A DNA stretch of 64,000 nucleotides from Betaproteobacteria bacterium (GCA_016194905.1 JACQAP010000034.1:1-64000); one strand, 5' to 3'; positions 26,005 to 36,047 are shown, counted from the stretch's first letter. The notes: generated by a model from the letters alone, not told the origin. Made by a program: numbers and translations.

Positions 26005-27372
26005 ATGAACGCTCCGCTACGCGGCTACACATTGGATTTCATCCAGAGGATGCTGACCCAACAATCCGGGCGAGCATCCGGGTGGTTCCGGGACCTGGAA
26101 CTCAAATCCGTATTCCAGCCCGCCTTCTGCCTGCCCCAGAAGCACGCCGTGGGATTCGAAGCAAGCCTGCGGGGGATGGATCCGAACGGCAATGCGGTTT
26201 CTCCCGAAACCCTGTTCGGACCGGTGGAGAACTATTCCGAGATGGCGATGCTGGACATGTTGTCGGCAACGATACACGTCCACAATTTCTTCTCGCGGCG
26301 GCCGTCGCATGGCGTGCTCTCCATCAACCTGCATCCCGAAGTCTTCCTGGATTTCGGCAACAGCGCCGGGTTCCTGACCTCGCTCTTCAGCCACTACGAA
26401 GTCGCACCGCAGAAGGTGATGATCGACATCGCCGGCTCCGTGCTGGGGCACGAACGTCTCGACGATGCGATCGCCAGTTACCGCAGTCTCGGCTGCCTGA
26501 TCTCGGTGGACCATTTTGGCGTGGACAATGCCAACCTCGACTCCATCTGGCACACCGCGCCGGCCATCGTAAAAATCGGGCCTTCGGTGGTCGCGGAAGC
26601 AATGAAGAAACCGCGCACGCGGCAGATCCTGCCGCGCGCGGTTTCCCTGCTGCACGAGATGGGAACGCTCGTGCTGATGGAAGGTCTCGAGTCCGAGGAC
26701 CAGGCTCTGCTGGCGATCGACGTGGACGCGGATTTCGGCAGCGGCTACTTCTTCGGCCAGCCTGTCGATGGCGTCACCGATTTTTCGGAACCGGACGACC
26801 TGTTGAACAAGCTGTGGAACAACTACCGGGAACAGCGCGTTTCAGTCCGGCCGGACATGCGCGTGACGCGGGTCTCCCTGGAGAACGAGACGCTGCACTC
26901 ATCGCACGCGGACGGACTGCGCAAAGCCTCGCCTTCCGACATCGCGCGTTACCGCCAGCAGCGGCACCCGTACCTCGCCGCTATCCAGAACATTGCGGCA
27001 CAGGTGAGGTCCGGCGTCGCGCTCGAGACTTCCAGCGATGCCTTCCTCGGCCTGGAAGGCGCATTACGATGTTTCCTGCTCGACGGCAGCGGCAGCCACC
27101 TCGGTGCCGACATTTTCTCGGCGAGCCCGCCGCCAAGGCAAAGCGCGGATTTCTACAGCATGGGGGCCCTCAACAAGAGCGACTGGTCGCGCCGGGATTT
27201 CTTTCGTCGCGCCATCCACGAACCGGAAGTGGTCCAGGCCACCCGGCAGTACTGTTCGCTGACCGGATACCTGCATTGCGTGACGTTCTCGATGGCGACA
27301 AGGGCCGGCAACGGCAAGCCGGTGGTGATCTGCGGCGACGTCGACTGGTCGACACACGCGCGGATTCAGTGA
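26005..27372 (+). CDS. degenerate EAL-domain protein with C-terminal sensor-like domain
   Basis: A 455-residue cytoplasmic protein. Residues about 35-260 have the EAL fold, but the c-di-GMP phosphodiesterase signature is eroded. GFEAS replaces EAL, NLHPEV lies in the strand with the metal Asn, and DIAGS replaces EITES. VDHFGV replaces the DDFG metal pair, and KIGPS lacks the Asp of KxD. EGLES is kept. Catalysis is therefore doubtful and a binding or signalling role is likelier. The C-terminal 170 residues resemble a PAS/cache-like domain (ALRCFLLDGSG, RRDFFRRAIHEP). GAGGG precedes the ATG by 6 bp. Confidence 0.78.
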   Translation: MNAPLRGYTLDFIQRMLTQQSGRASGWFRDLELKSVFQPAFCLPQKHAVGFEASLRGMDPNGNAVSPETLFGPVENYSEMAMLDMLSATIHVHNFFSRRPSHGVLSINLHPEVFLDFGNSAGFLTSLFSHYEVAPQKVMIDIAGSVLGHERLDDAIASYRSLGCLISVDHFGVDNANLDSIWHTAPAIVKIGPSVVAEAMKKPRTRQILPRAVSLLHEMGTLVLMEGLESEDQALLAIDVDADFGSGYFFGQPVDGVTDFSEPDDLLNKLWNNYREQRVSVRPDMRVTRVSLENETLHSSHADGLRKASPSDIARYRQQRHPYLAAIQNIAAQVRSGVALETSSDAFLGLEGALRCFLLDGSGSHLGADIFSASPPPRQSADFYSMGALNKSDWSRRDFFRRAIHEPEVVQATRQYCSLTGYLHCVTFSMATRAGNGKPVVICGDVDWSTHARIQ

Positions 27373-27499
27373 CACACCGATCGCCCGGTCGATCAATTTA
27401 CGGGTCGGCAATCGCGCAGCGAAGCTACTGGACTGGCAACCCCAGGCTAGAACCAGCAAGACAACCGTGGTGCAACGGCCGGCAGCACGGTGAACCTTC

Positions 27500-28489
27500 T
27501 CATGCCAGAACCCTGCCCATGGAAGCATGGTAAATCGCCGCATACTTTGCAGGGTCCTTCTGGAACGTTGTCCTGCAGCCGTCACAGCAGAAGTAGTAAG
27601 ACACGCCTGCGTACTTCTCGATGTGCATCGGATTGGCGGTGCTCACGGCCAACCCGCAAACGGGGTTGATGACTGTGCCTTCCACCGCCGCCGTGCCAGG
27701 CGCAGTGCGCGAATTCTGCTGGCTCCTGTCTTGCCCGGCACCCTCGGCCGCCTCCTGCTGAACCTGCCCGGCGTTCACGGGTACCTGGCCACGACCGCGC
27801 AACAACGCCAGCACTGCGACGATCGCAACCAGCGCAATCTCGCCCGGTGTCTTGGCACCGGCATCCGGGCCCGCGGGGGCCTGCAAGCGCGCAAGCTGTG
27901 ATTCGTCGACGCCGCGCATCCGCATCACGGCGCGCAGCTTTTCCGCTTTTCGCCGGCTTGCGATCATCAGCACCTGCTTTGCCGGGCTGCACAAGGCGGC
28001 CTCGAGCGCTTCCTCGTCGCCTTGCCCCTGCGTCGCGACCAGGACGACGGGCGCTTCACCCGGAGTATCGGTAAGCCTGATTCTGAGCCGTTCCGCAAGG
28101 AACCGCGCCTCGTCGGCGGCAGGCGTGCTCCCGAGCACGCACAGCGCGCTGCGAACGCTGTAAGGCTGGATGAAGAGTTCGATGCTCCCGTTGCTGGCGC
28201 AGGACATCGTGTAGTGCTCGACATCCTCTTCTGGATAAACGCGGTCGTTGCTGATGCGCACGAGCTTCGGCTCGCCGTTCTCGATGGCGCTCTGCGCAGC
28301 GCTGATGACCACGCTCTTCGCGCACCCTCCGCCGATCCAACCGTGCAGCGTCCCGTCGGCGAGGACGATCGCCTGGGCGCCAAGGTAAGCCGATGTGGGG
28401 GCGATCGCCCGAACCACCGTGACGAGCGCGTAGGCCTCGCCGCGGCTGTTCAGTTCGCGCGCCATATCCGGGAGTTCGTCGTTCGTCAT
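27500..28489 (-). CDS. XdhC/CoxI-family protein with C-terminal YHS domain
   Basis: A 329-residue protein. Residues 1-110 form the XdhC/CoxI domain (TVVRAIAPTSAYLGAQAIV, GWIGGGCA). A Rossmann-like domain follows, ending in AKTPGEIALVAIVAVL. After a Gln/Ala-rich linker, residues about 270-320 form a YHS metal-binding domain (INPVCGLAV, then YYFCCDGCRTTFQKDP). XdhC-type proteins bind molybdenum cofactor and help insert or sulphurate it. The fused YHS domain may handle the copper of the Mo-Cu site; that is inference. ATGA overlap (28486-28489) couples it to coxE. Confidence 0.85.
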   Translation of the reverse strand: MTNDELPDMARELNSRGEAYALVTVVRAIAPTSAYLGAQAIVLADGTLHGWIGGGCAKSVVISAAQSAIENGEPKLVRISNDRVYPEEDVEHYTMSCASNGSIELFIQPYSVRSALCVLGSTPAADEARFLAERLRIRLTDTPGEAPVVLVATQGQGDEEALEAALCSPAKQVLMIASRRKAEKLRAVMRMRGVDESQLARLQAPAGPDAGAKTPGEIALVAIVAVLALLRGRGQVPVNAGQVQQEAAEGAGQDRSQQNSRTAPGTAAVEGTVINPVCGLAVSTANPMHIEKYAGVSYYFCCDGCRTTFQKDPAKYAAIYHASMGRVLA

Positions 28490-29664
28490 CGCAACGCCTC
28501 GATGATCCGCGGCAATACGCGCTCGATGCCCGCAAGGTCGGCGCCCGGCGCGAGCAGATCGATGTGCGGCATGGCCGCCTGCATCCCCCGGCTCTCGGGA
28601 CTGAAACCGGGCTGGTTCAACAACGGGTTGAGCCAGATCATGCGCCGCGACCGCCGTCGCAGCGTGGCAAGCGCCTGCGCCAGAAGCTCCGGCTCACCGG
28701 TGTCGTAACCGTCGCTGACGATGATCACGCCGGTGCGCGAATGCACCAGGCGCGCCGCGTGGTCGCGGTTGAAATCCCGCAGGCATTCGCCGATGCGCGT
28801 GCCCCCGGCCCATCCGGCGGCAAGGAGGTGCAGGCGTTCCTGCGATCGCCACGGGTCCGGGTCGCGCAGCGCCTCCGCCACGCCGGTGATGCGGGTGTGG
28901 AAAATGAAGCAATGCACGTCGGCCAACTCGGCGCACAGCGCGCGCGCAAGGCGCAGGTAAAAAAAGCTGTAGAGGCTCATCGAACGGCTCACGTCCAGGA
29001 GCAACAGCAGGCGCGGGCGCACGCGACGGCGTTCCTTCCAGGCGAGCCGCAACGGCGTGCCGCCGCAGGCCACGCTCTGCCGAATGGTGCCCTGCAAGTC
29101 GAGCCGGCGGCCGTGATGAAAGCGTGCTTCACGGCGCAGATGAAGGTGCTTCAGGCGCCTGGCGAAACGGCGCATCAGCGCCTCGATGTCGCGCGCGTGT
29201 TCTGCCTGATTCAACTCGCGAAAATCCGTGGACGCCAGGGATTCTTCGCGGCTCGCTCCGTGTCTGGCGGTGCCAGCGTCAGCGTCGCCGGCGACTCCGT
29301 GGCCCGCACCGGCGGCAGGCTCGATTTCGCCGCCGTCGCGCACCCCAGCAGTCGCCTCCCGCGCCCCGGCGGCAACAACGTTGCTTTCCACGAATATTTT
29401 TTTGTTCGGCGGCAGGAAGTAGGCGTCGAACAGGGCATCGAAGCGCCGCCATTCGTCGCCACGGCCGCATAGCAGCGCCTTGAGGCTCCAGCGCAGGATC
29501 TGCTGATCGAGAATCCCGGTCTGCACGGCCGTTTCGAGCACGCGGATCGAATCTGCGCCGCCTACACCGTAGCCGTTGGCGCGCAGGAACCCGGCAAAGC
29601 CTGTCAGACGCGCCTGCAAGGCTGCGCCCGGGTCAACGGCCGGGGAAGCGGCGACGATCAACAT
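28486..29664 (-). CDS. coxE: CoxE, VWA-domain protein of CO dehydrogenase maturation
   Basis: A 392-residue protein with a C-terminal von Willebrand A domain. Its metal site is LLLLLDVSRSMSLYSF (DxSxS) near residue 220, with a later VSDGYDTGE segment. CoxE works with the CoxD AAA ATPase to build the Cu-S-Mo-OH centre in Oligotropha; here the same role is inferred from family and position. It overlaps coxD by 7 bp and the XdhC-YHS gene by 4 bp. A low-complexity Gly/Ala/Glu stretch (about residues 85-130) separates the N-terminal part. Confidence 0.9.
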   Translation of the reverse strand: MLIVAASPAVDPGAALQARLTGFAGFLRANGYGVGGADSIRVLETAVQTGILDQQILRWSLKALLCGRGDEWRRFDALFDAYFLPPNKKIFVESNVVAAGAREATAGVRDGGEIEPAAGAGHGVAGDADAGTARHGASREESLASTDFRELNQAEHARDIEALMRRFARRLKHLHLRREARFHHGRRLDLQGTIRQSVACGGTPLRLAWKERRRVRPRLLLLLDVSRSMSLYSFFYLRLARALCAELADVHCFIFHTRITGVAEALRDPDPWRSQERLHLLAAGWAGGTRIGECLRDFNRDHAARLVHSRTGVIIVSDGYDTGEPELLAQALATLRRRSRRMIWLNPLLNQPGFSPESRGMQAAMPHIDLLAPGADLAGIERVLPRIIEALR

Positions 29665-30536
29665 GCCGCCGCAATCCGGGCGACGACCTCCCGGGTAAAC
29701 CCGGCGCGGTCCTCACGGGTCTTGATGAGGGCACTCAGGGTTTCGAGGATGCGCTCCGCCCCGTCGTCGTCGATCACGGAAATTCCCATGCGCAACAGGG
29801 CCGCCGTCCAGTCGAGCGTCTCCGCGATGCCCGGCTTTTTCTGCAGTTCCATGCGGCGCACGCTCTGCACGAATTCGACCACCTGGCGGGCAAATTGTCC
29901 CGCCGCCCGCGGCGCCTTGATTTCGACAATCGCCAATTCCTTCGCGAAGGCGGGATAGTCGATGTACTGGTACAGGCAGCGACGGCGCAGCGCGTCGGAG
30001 AGTTCGCGCGTGCCGTTCGAGGTAATGACGACCAGCGGTCGGCTAACGGCGCGCATGGTGCCGAGTTCCGGGATCGACATCTGGAAGTCCGATAGCAGTT
30101 CGAGCAGGTAGGCTTCGAAGGCCTCGTCGGCACGGTCGACTTCGTCGATCAGCAGCACCGGCGGCTCGGCGCAACTGATCGCCTCGAGCAGCGGTCGCTT
30201 CAGGAGATAGCGCTCGGAGAAGATGTCCTGCTCCTTTACGACAGCCGGACGGTCATCATGCTCGAGCAGCTTGATCGCCAGCAATTGCCGCTGGTAGTTC
30301 CATTCGTACATTGCGGCGTGAACATCGAGCCCTTCGTAACACTGCAGGCGGATGAGCCTGGCGCCGCGCACCGTGGCGAGCGCCTTGGCGATTTCGGTTT
30401 TTCCCACGCCGGCGTCACCCTCCAGCAGCAACGGACGGCCGAGATCCAGCATCAGCAGCAGCGCAGCCGCGAGCGCAGGCTCGGCGACATAACCGGCGCC
30501 CTCCAGTTGGAGTTCCAGGTCGACGACCTCATTCAT
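29658..30536 (-). CDS. coxD: CoxD, MoxR-type AAA+ ATPase
   Basis: A 292-residue MoxR-like ATPase. Walker A is GDAGVGKTEIAKAL near residue 40, Walker B is VLLIDEVDRADE near residue 112, and sensor 1 is VVITSNGTRELS near residue 148. In CO oxidisers CoxD supports sulphur and copper insertion into the active site. ATG 30536 gives a family-like N terminus (MNEVVDLELQLEG); a GTG seven codons upstream is possible. It follows coxG by 17 bp and overlaps coxE. Confidence 0.9.
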   Translation of the reverse strand: MNEVVDLELQLEGAGYVAEPALAAALLLMLDLGRPLLLEGDAGVGKTEIAKALATVRGARLIRLQCYEGLDVHAAMYEWNYQRQLLAIKLLEHDDRPAVVKEQDIFSERYLLKRPLLEAISCAEPPVLLIDEVDRADEAFEAYLLELLSDFQMSIPELGTMRAVSRPLVVITSNGTRELSDALRRRCLYQYIDYPAFAKELAIVEIKAPRAAGQFARQVVEFVQSVRRMELQKKPGIAETLDWTAALLRMGISVIDDDGAERILETLSALIKTREDRAGFTREVVARIAAAC

Positions 30537-30553
30537 GCGTTGGGCGGGAGGAT

Positions 30554-31168
30554 TCACGCCGTTTTCCTGGAAAACAGGCCGCGCAGCCAGTCCTTGAAAA
30601 TCGTCCACACGAGCGCGAGGCCGTTCAGTTCCCCGGCAGCCGGTGGAGGGATAGCCACTGCAGCCGCCGGCACGCCGCCGCCCGCTGCCGCGGGAGCCGC
30701 TCGTTGCGCCTGGAGCGCGCTGACCTGACCCGCGAAGTTGTCGGCGAACTGTTTCAGGATCTGGTCGGCGACCGTGTTCATCATGCGTCCGCCGAAGGCA
30801 GCCGCCTTGCCGCTCATCGATACTTCGCTCGCGCCCACCAGAGTGCAAAGGCCTCCTTCGGCAGCCTCGATACGGGCAGTCAGATTCATGGAAGCGCCTG
30901 AACTCCCCGTACTATCGGTACCCTTGCCCAGCAGACGCAACGTCCGGGCGGCCGAGTCGACATCCTTCATCTCAACCTCTCCCCGGAAGGACATCGTCGC
31001 CGGACCCACCTTCACTGTCACTGTTCCCTTGTAGCGTCCTGCGTCGAGGCGTTCGGTAATCTTCGCCCCGGGCATGCACGCGGCAACCGCTTCGAGGTTC
31101 TGCAGGAATTCCCACGCGACCTCCGCCGGGCACGGCATGGGATACGTCTTGTCGATCTGGACGTTCAT
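30554..31168 (-). CDS. coxG: CoxG, SRPBCC-family CO dehydrogenase accessory protein
   Basis: A 204-residue protein. Residues 1-150 form the CoxG SRPBCC domain (PAEVAWEFLQNLEAVAACMPGA cut here to its core, then GRMMNTVADQILKQF). An Ala/Pro-rich linker leads to a short hydrophobic/basic C-terminal end. CoxG is thought to help anchor CO dehydrogenase to the membrane. It lies 33 bp after coxL and before coxD. Confidence 0.88.
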   Translation of the reverse strand: MNVQIDKTYPMPCPAEVAWEFLQNLEAVAACMPGAKITERLDAGRYKGTVTVKVGPATMSFRGEVEMKDVDSAARTLRLLGKGTDSTGSSGASMNLTARIEAAEGGLCTLVGASEVSMSGKAAAFGGRMMNTVADQILKQFADNFAGQVSALQAQRAAPAAAGGGVPAAAVAIPPPAAGELNGLALVWTIFKDWLRGLFSRKTA

Positions 31169-31201
31169 GCCGATTGTCAGCCGCTTATCCGACCGGGCGC
31201 C

Positions 31202-33607
31202 CTATCTTGTGCTGATGCCGAGCGCTTTGCATTGCTGCCACACACGGAAGGCGGTGTGCGGCATGTCCATGTGCGTCACCCCCAGATGCGCAAAGGCATC
31301 CACAACCGCGTTGGAGAAGCACGGAATGCCGCCGACATGGGGCGATTCCGCCACGCCTTTGGCGCCGATCGGATGGTGCGGCGACGGCGTGACCGTGTGA
31401 TCGGTTTCCCAATGCGGCGTTTCCACGGCCGTCGGCAGGAAGTAATCCATCAGGCTGTTGCCGAGATGGTTGCCGTTCTCGTCGAACGGGATAGCCTGAC
31501 CAAAGGCCACGGCAAAGGCTTCCGTAAGACCGCCATGGATCTGGCCTTCGATGATCATCGGGTTGATGCGCGTGCCGCAATCGTCCAAGGCGTAGAAACG
31601 CCGGACCTTGGTCTCACCGGTAAAACGGTCGATATCCACAACGCAGACATAGGCGCCAAAAGGGAAGGTCATGTTGGGCGGATCGTAGTATTCCGTTGCA
31701 TCGAGCCCCTTCTCCATGCCGTCCGGCAGGTTGCTGGTGTGCGCCGCCATGGCGATCTCTTTCATGGTCCTGGCCTGGGCCGGGTTGCCCTTGACCTTGA
31801 AGCGGTCGACCTCCCATTCCAGATCGCCTTCGCCCACCTCCAGCAGGTGAGCCGCGATCTTTTGCGCCTTTGCGCGGATCTTGCGCGCAGCCATCGCCGC
31901 TGCGGCGCCGCCGACCGGAGTGGAACGCGACCCCCAGGTGCCCGCTCCATAGGGGGCCTTGTCCGTATCGCCTTCCTCGATCTGGATCTCGTCCGACGAC
32001 AAGCCCAGCTCGGTGGCGATGATCTGGGCGTAGGTCGTCGCGTGGCCCTGGCCCTGACTCATCGTGCCCAGCCGGGCAATGGCGCTGCCGGTGGGATTGA
32101 CGCGGATGTCGCAGCTATCGAATAGTCCTATGCCGAGGATGTCGCAGACCTTGGTGGGTCCGGCGCCGACGATCTCGGTGAAGGTGCAAACCCCGATTCC
32201 CATCAGTTCGCCTTTGGCCCGTTTCTGGACCTGTTCCCTGCGCAGGCCTTCGTAATCCACCGCCTTCAACACCTTTTCCAACGCGGCTTGGTAGTTGCCG
32301 CTGTCGATCGTCCATCCCAGGGACGTGTTGTAAGGAAACTTGTCCGCGCTTACGAAGTTGCGCCGGCGGATCTCGGCCTTGTCGATGGAGAGCTTCTGCG
32401 CCAGGACGTCGATCATGCGCTCGATCAGGTACACCGCCTCGGTCACCCGCAGCGAGCAGCGATAGGCCACGCCGCCGGGTGCCTTGTTTGTATAGACCGC
32501 ATCGACCCGGCAATAGGCCTTGGGAATGTCGTAAGAGCCGGTGCAGATGCTGAACAGGCCGGCCGGCAGCTTGGTGGCCGATACGTGGGAATTGAACGCG
32601 CCGTGATCGGCCAGTGCGGTAAAGCGCAAGGCCTTGATGCGGCCATCCTTGTCGGCCGCCAGTTCGCCGACGCCGTGATAGTCGCGCGCGAATCCGGTCG
32701 TGGAGATATTGTCGATGCGGGACTCAATCCACTTGATCGGCACTCCCGTCACGATCGACGCCACGATGGCAACGACATAGCCCGGATAGATCGGGACCTT
32801 GTTGCCGAATCCCCCGCCGATGTCGCCGCCGATGATGCGGATCTTGCTTTCGGGAATGCCGGATAGCATCGCGACCACGGTGCGCACCAGGTGCGGCGCC
32901 TGCGACGTAATGTAGACCGTCAACTGTCCCGTGACCTTGTCGAACGAGGCCACGCAGCCGCAGGTCTCCATCGGACACGGATGCACGCGCGGGTTCAGGA
33001 TCTCTTCGCGGACGGTCACCGCGGCGCCGGCGAAGACCGCATCCGTGGCGGCCTTGTCGCCCGCTTCCCAGGTGAAGATATGATTGGGATGGGTGCGCTT
33101 GCCGTGACCGACCTCGTCCTTGCCGGCGATGTCTTCGCGAATGACCGGGGCACCGGGAGCCATGGACTTGTGCGGATCGACGATTGCGGGCAACTCCTCG
33201 TAATCGACTTCCACCATGTCCGCTCCATCCGCGGCGCTGTAGCGATCGCTGGCGATCACCATCGCGACCTCCTGCATCTGGAAGCAGACTTTCTTGTCCG
33301 CCAGCACGGCCTGAACGTCGCTGCCGAGCGTCGGCATCCAGTCCAGTTTCACCGGCTTCAGATCCTCCGCAACCAGGACCGCGACGACACCCGGCACGGC
33401 CAGCGCCTTGGCCTTGTTGATCGATTTGATGCGGGCATGGGCATAGGGGCTGCGCACCATGGCTCCGAACAGCATGCCCGGCAGCTTGATGTCATCGATA
33501 TAGCTTCCCTTGCCGCGGATGAAGCGGGCGTCCTCCTTGCGCAATCTGGAACTGCCCAATCCCTGAAGCTTTTTTTCGCGCTCGATCGTGTCGGTTGAAC
33601 CAGCCAT
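31202..33607 (-). CDS. coxL: aerobic CO dehydrogenase large subunit, form I type
   Basis: An 801-residue molybdopterin subunit. The active-site loop reads AYRCSLR (residues 381-387), close to the form I signature AYxCSFR with the S-liganding Cys at 384 and unlike the form II AYRGAGR loop. GGDIGGGFGNK near residue 261 and the catalytic Glu segment GAKGVAESPHVGG near residue 757 are present. It oxidises CO to CO2 with the CoxM and CoxS subunits and feeds electrons to the respiratory chain. ATG 33607 (MAGSTDTIEREKK) was chosen; upstream sequence belongs to coxS in another frame. Gene order M-S-L is the standard one. Confidence 0.92.
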   Translation of the reverse strand: MAGSTDTIEREKKLQGLGSSRLRKEDARFIRGKGSYIDDIKLPGMLFGAMVRSPYAHARIKSINKAKALAVPGVVAVLVAEDLKPVKLDWMPTLGSDVQAVLADKKVCFQMQEVAMVIASDRYSAADGADMVEVDYEELPAIVDPHKSMAPGAPVIREDIAGKDEVGHGKRTHPNHIFTWEAGDKAATDAVFAGAAVTVREEILNPRVHPCPMETCGCVASFDKVTGQLTVYITSQAPHLVRTVVAMLSGIPESKIRIIGGDIGGGFGNKVPIYPGYVVAIVASIVTGVPIKWIESRIDNISTTGFARDYHGVGELAADKDGRIKALRFTALADHGAFNSHVSATKLPAGLFSICTGSYDIPKAYCRVDAVYTNKAPGGVAYRCSLRVTEAVYLIERMIDVLAQKLSIDKAEIRRRNFVSADKFPYNTSLGWTIDSGNYQAALEKVLKAVDYEGLRREQVQKRAKGELMGIGVCTFTEIVGAGPTKVCDILGIGLFDSCDIRVNPTGSAIARLGTMSQGQGHATTYAQIIATELGLSSDEIQIEEGDTDKAPYGAGTWGSRSTPVGGAAAAMAARKIRAKAQKIAAHLLEVGEGDLEWEVDRFKVKGNPAQARTMKEIAMAAHTSNLPDGMEKGLDATEYYDPPNMTFPFGAYVCVVDIDRFTGETKVRRFYALDDCGTRINPMIIEGQIHGGLTEAFAVAFGQAIPFDENGNHLGNSLMDYFLPTAVETPHWETDHTVTPSPHHPIGAKGVAESPHVGGIPCFSNAVVDAFAHLGVTHMDMPHTAFRVWQQCKALGISTR

Positions 33608-33636
33608 GGCGAAATCTCCCGGTAAGGTGCTACGTA

Positions 33637-34122
<486 letters not shown>

Positions 34123-34143
34123 GTCTTTCTCCTCGCAGTCGAA

Positions 34144-35010
34144 TCAGTGGGTGGCGCGCGAGCGGGCCGTGCGCAATGCCCGCTGCGTCATTTCGCCGGC
34201 CATGGCCGTCTTGTACTCCGCATCGCCGCGCTGATCCGCGGCCGGATCACAGATGCTCATCGCAAGCCTGGCAGCCTCTGCGATCGAAGCGTCATTCATG
34301 GCCTTTCCTCGCAGCGAGTCTTCAGCCGCGCGCGCCCTCAGCACGGAGGCGCCGACGTTGGTCAGCGCAATCGCGACTTCCTGGACAGTCTCGCCTTTCA
34401 TGCGCAGCATGACGGCAGCCGCCGCGGTGGCGAAATCGCCGACCTTGCGCTTGAGCTTGGCGTAGCAGGTACCGGTTCCCGGCGCGGGGACGGGGATGCG
34501 TATTTCGGTCATGATCTCGCCCGGCTTCAACAGCGTGGCGTAGCTGCCGACGAAGAAGCCATCCGCAGGCACGACGCGCTCGCCTGTCGATGCCTTGAGA
34601 ACGAAGGACGCGCCCAACACCAGCATCAGCGCCGGATGGTCGTTGCCCGGGTCGCCATGGGCGATATCGCCGCCGATCGTGCCCTTGTAGCGCACCTGCG
34701 GATCGGAGATGAGCCGTGCGCCCTCGACCAGCAATGGACACTTGTCCTGCAGCAATTTCGACCAGATGAGTTCGTTCTCCGTGGTCATTGCGCCGATGCG
34801 TAGCGTGCCGCCGTCCTCGCGTATGCCTTTGAGTTCGCGAATCCTGCCCAAATCGATCAGATGGCCGGGCTGGGCAAAGCGCAGTTTCATCATCGGCAAC
34901 AGACTGTGGCCGCCGGCGAGCAACTTGGCCTCATCGCCGAACTGCTTGAGCAAGCCGAGCGCGTCGGGAATGGTCTTCGGCGCGTAATACTCGAATTCGC
35001 GGGGAATCAT
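34144..35010 (-). CDS. coxM: aerobic CO dehydrogenase medium (FAD) subunit
   Basis: A 288-residue flavoprotein. The FAD pyrophosphate loop is AGGHSLLPMMKLR near residue 33, and the second FAD segment TIGGDIAHGDPGNDHPAL lies near residue 110. ATG 35010 (MIPREFEYYAPKT) is preceded by AGGAG and fits the family start better than an ATG seven codons upstream. It is the first structural gene of the operon, 148 bp from the mocA-like gene. Confidence 0.93.
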   Translation of the reverse strand: MIPREFEYYAPKTIPDALGLLKQFGDEAKLLAGGHSLLPMMKLRFAQPGHLIDLGRIRELKGIREDGGTLRIGAMTTENELIWSKLLQDKCPLLVEGARLISDPQVRYKGTIGGDIAHGDPGNDHPALMLVLGASFVLKASTGERVVPADGFFVGSYATLLKPGEIMTEIRIPVPAPGTGTCYAKLKRKVGDFATAAAAVMLRMKGETVQEVAIALTNVGASVLRARAAEDSLRGKAMNDASIAEAARLAMSICDPAADQRGDAEYKTAMAGEMTQRALRTARSRATH

Positions 35011-35158
35011 GGTCGCTCCTCCCAGAGGCATGTTCTTCTATGGCCAATACTGTTCTTACGCACTGCAACAACACAAGTGTTGTTTGCGCAGATCGCCGGA
35101 TCATGCCCGCCAATGGCAGGGAACGAGTTGCTGGCGCGCTCTCTGCGCGCCAACGCGT

Positions 35159-35878
35159 TTACTCGACGGCCTCCAGTGCCGGCAATTCGAGCCGCCAGCC
35201 GGTGCGTTGTGCAAGCGCCTGCACATCCTCCACCGTGTCCAGGTCGGTGATGAAGCGGGTGTTGGCGGTTTTGTGCATATGCACGAGTTCGGGTTGGCGC
35301 TCGATCAGGTGGCGGCAGCCCAGGTTCATGCCGCTGGCGAGAATCTGCGCGTGCGCCACCTCGTCGAGCAGGATGGGGTTGCCCCGTTGCCCATCCACCA
35401 CCGGCACCACGACATGGCCCGCCGGGCGCTTCTTGAACGCTCCGATCAGCTCGGTCAAATCGCCCGCTGCGATCAACGGCTGGTCAGAGGGCACGATGAA
35501 TATCGCATCGAAGATTCCGTTGAGGGCGGCCAGCCCTACCCGCACCGAGCCTTCCTGACCTTGGGCATGCGCATCGTTGTGCGCCAGCGTCACCGAAAAG
35601 CTCCGCACCTGCTCCTCGATCGCGTTGCGCGCGTGGCCTGTCACCACGACCACCTCGTCGACACCGGCACCGCTGAGGGCGACCAGTTGCCGGCTGATCA
35701 GCGGCACTCCCTGAAGCCGTATCAGCGGCTTGGCCACACCACCCATGCGCCGGCCTTCGCCGGCAGCCAGCAGGACTGCACCGATGCGCAACCTCGGGTA
35801 CAGTCCGCCGCCTTGTTTGAGCAAGCATCCCATGATCGTGATTCCGTCAGTCTGGTTCGTGAATGAAGGCGCGTTCAT
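35159..35878 (-). CDS. MocA-like molybdopterin nucleotidyltransferase
   Basis: A protein of up to 239 residues with the nucleotidyltransferase signature LLAAGEGRRMGGVAKPL near residue 36 and the metal-binding VPSDQPLI near residue 129. Members attach CMP (MocA) or GMP to molybdopterin. CO dehydrogenase of this type uses the cytosine dinucleotide form, so a MocA role fits. The start is uncertain; ATG at 35833 (MGCLLKQGG) is a shorter choice. It heads the cox gene set on the same strand. Confidence 0.85.
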   Translation of the reverse strand: MNAPSFTNQTDGITIMGCLLKQGGGLYPRLRIGAVLLAAGEGRRMGGVAKPLIRLQGVPLISRQLVALSGAGVDEVVVVTGHARNAIEEQVRSFSVTLAHNDAHAQGQEGSVRVGLAALNGIFDAIFIVPSDQPLIAAGDLTELIGAFKKRPAGHVVVPVVDGQRGNPILLDEVAHAQILASGMNLGCRHLIERQPELVHMHKTANTRFITDLDTVEDVQALAQRTGWRLELPALEAVE

Positions 35879-36047
35879 ACCGGTCTATCGGGTACGCGCG
35901 ACAAGCTCGACCGATTGTACGCCGGCATGAACCGGGTGACATGGTGTCCGGTGCGGGCGAGTGCGGGCGCGGTTCGCTTCCCGGCCGGCGGGCAGCGGTG
36001 CCGCGCCTAGCGCACGGCGGCGTGGGATCCGCCTTACATCCCGCCGA

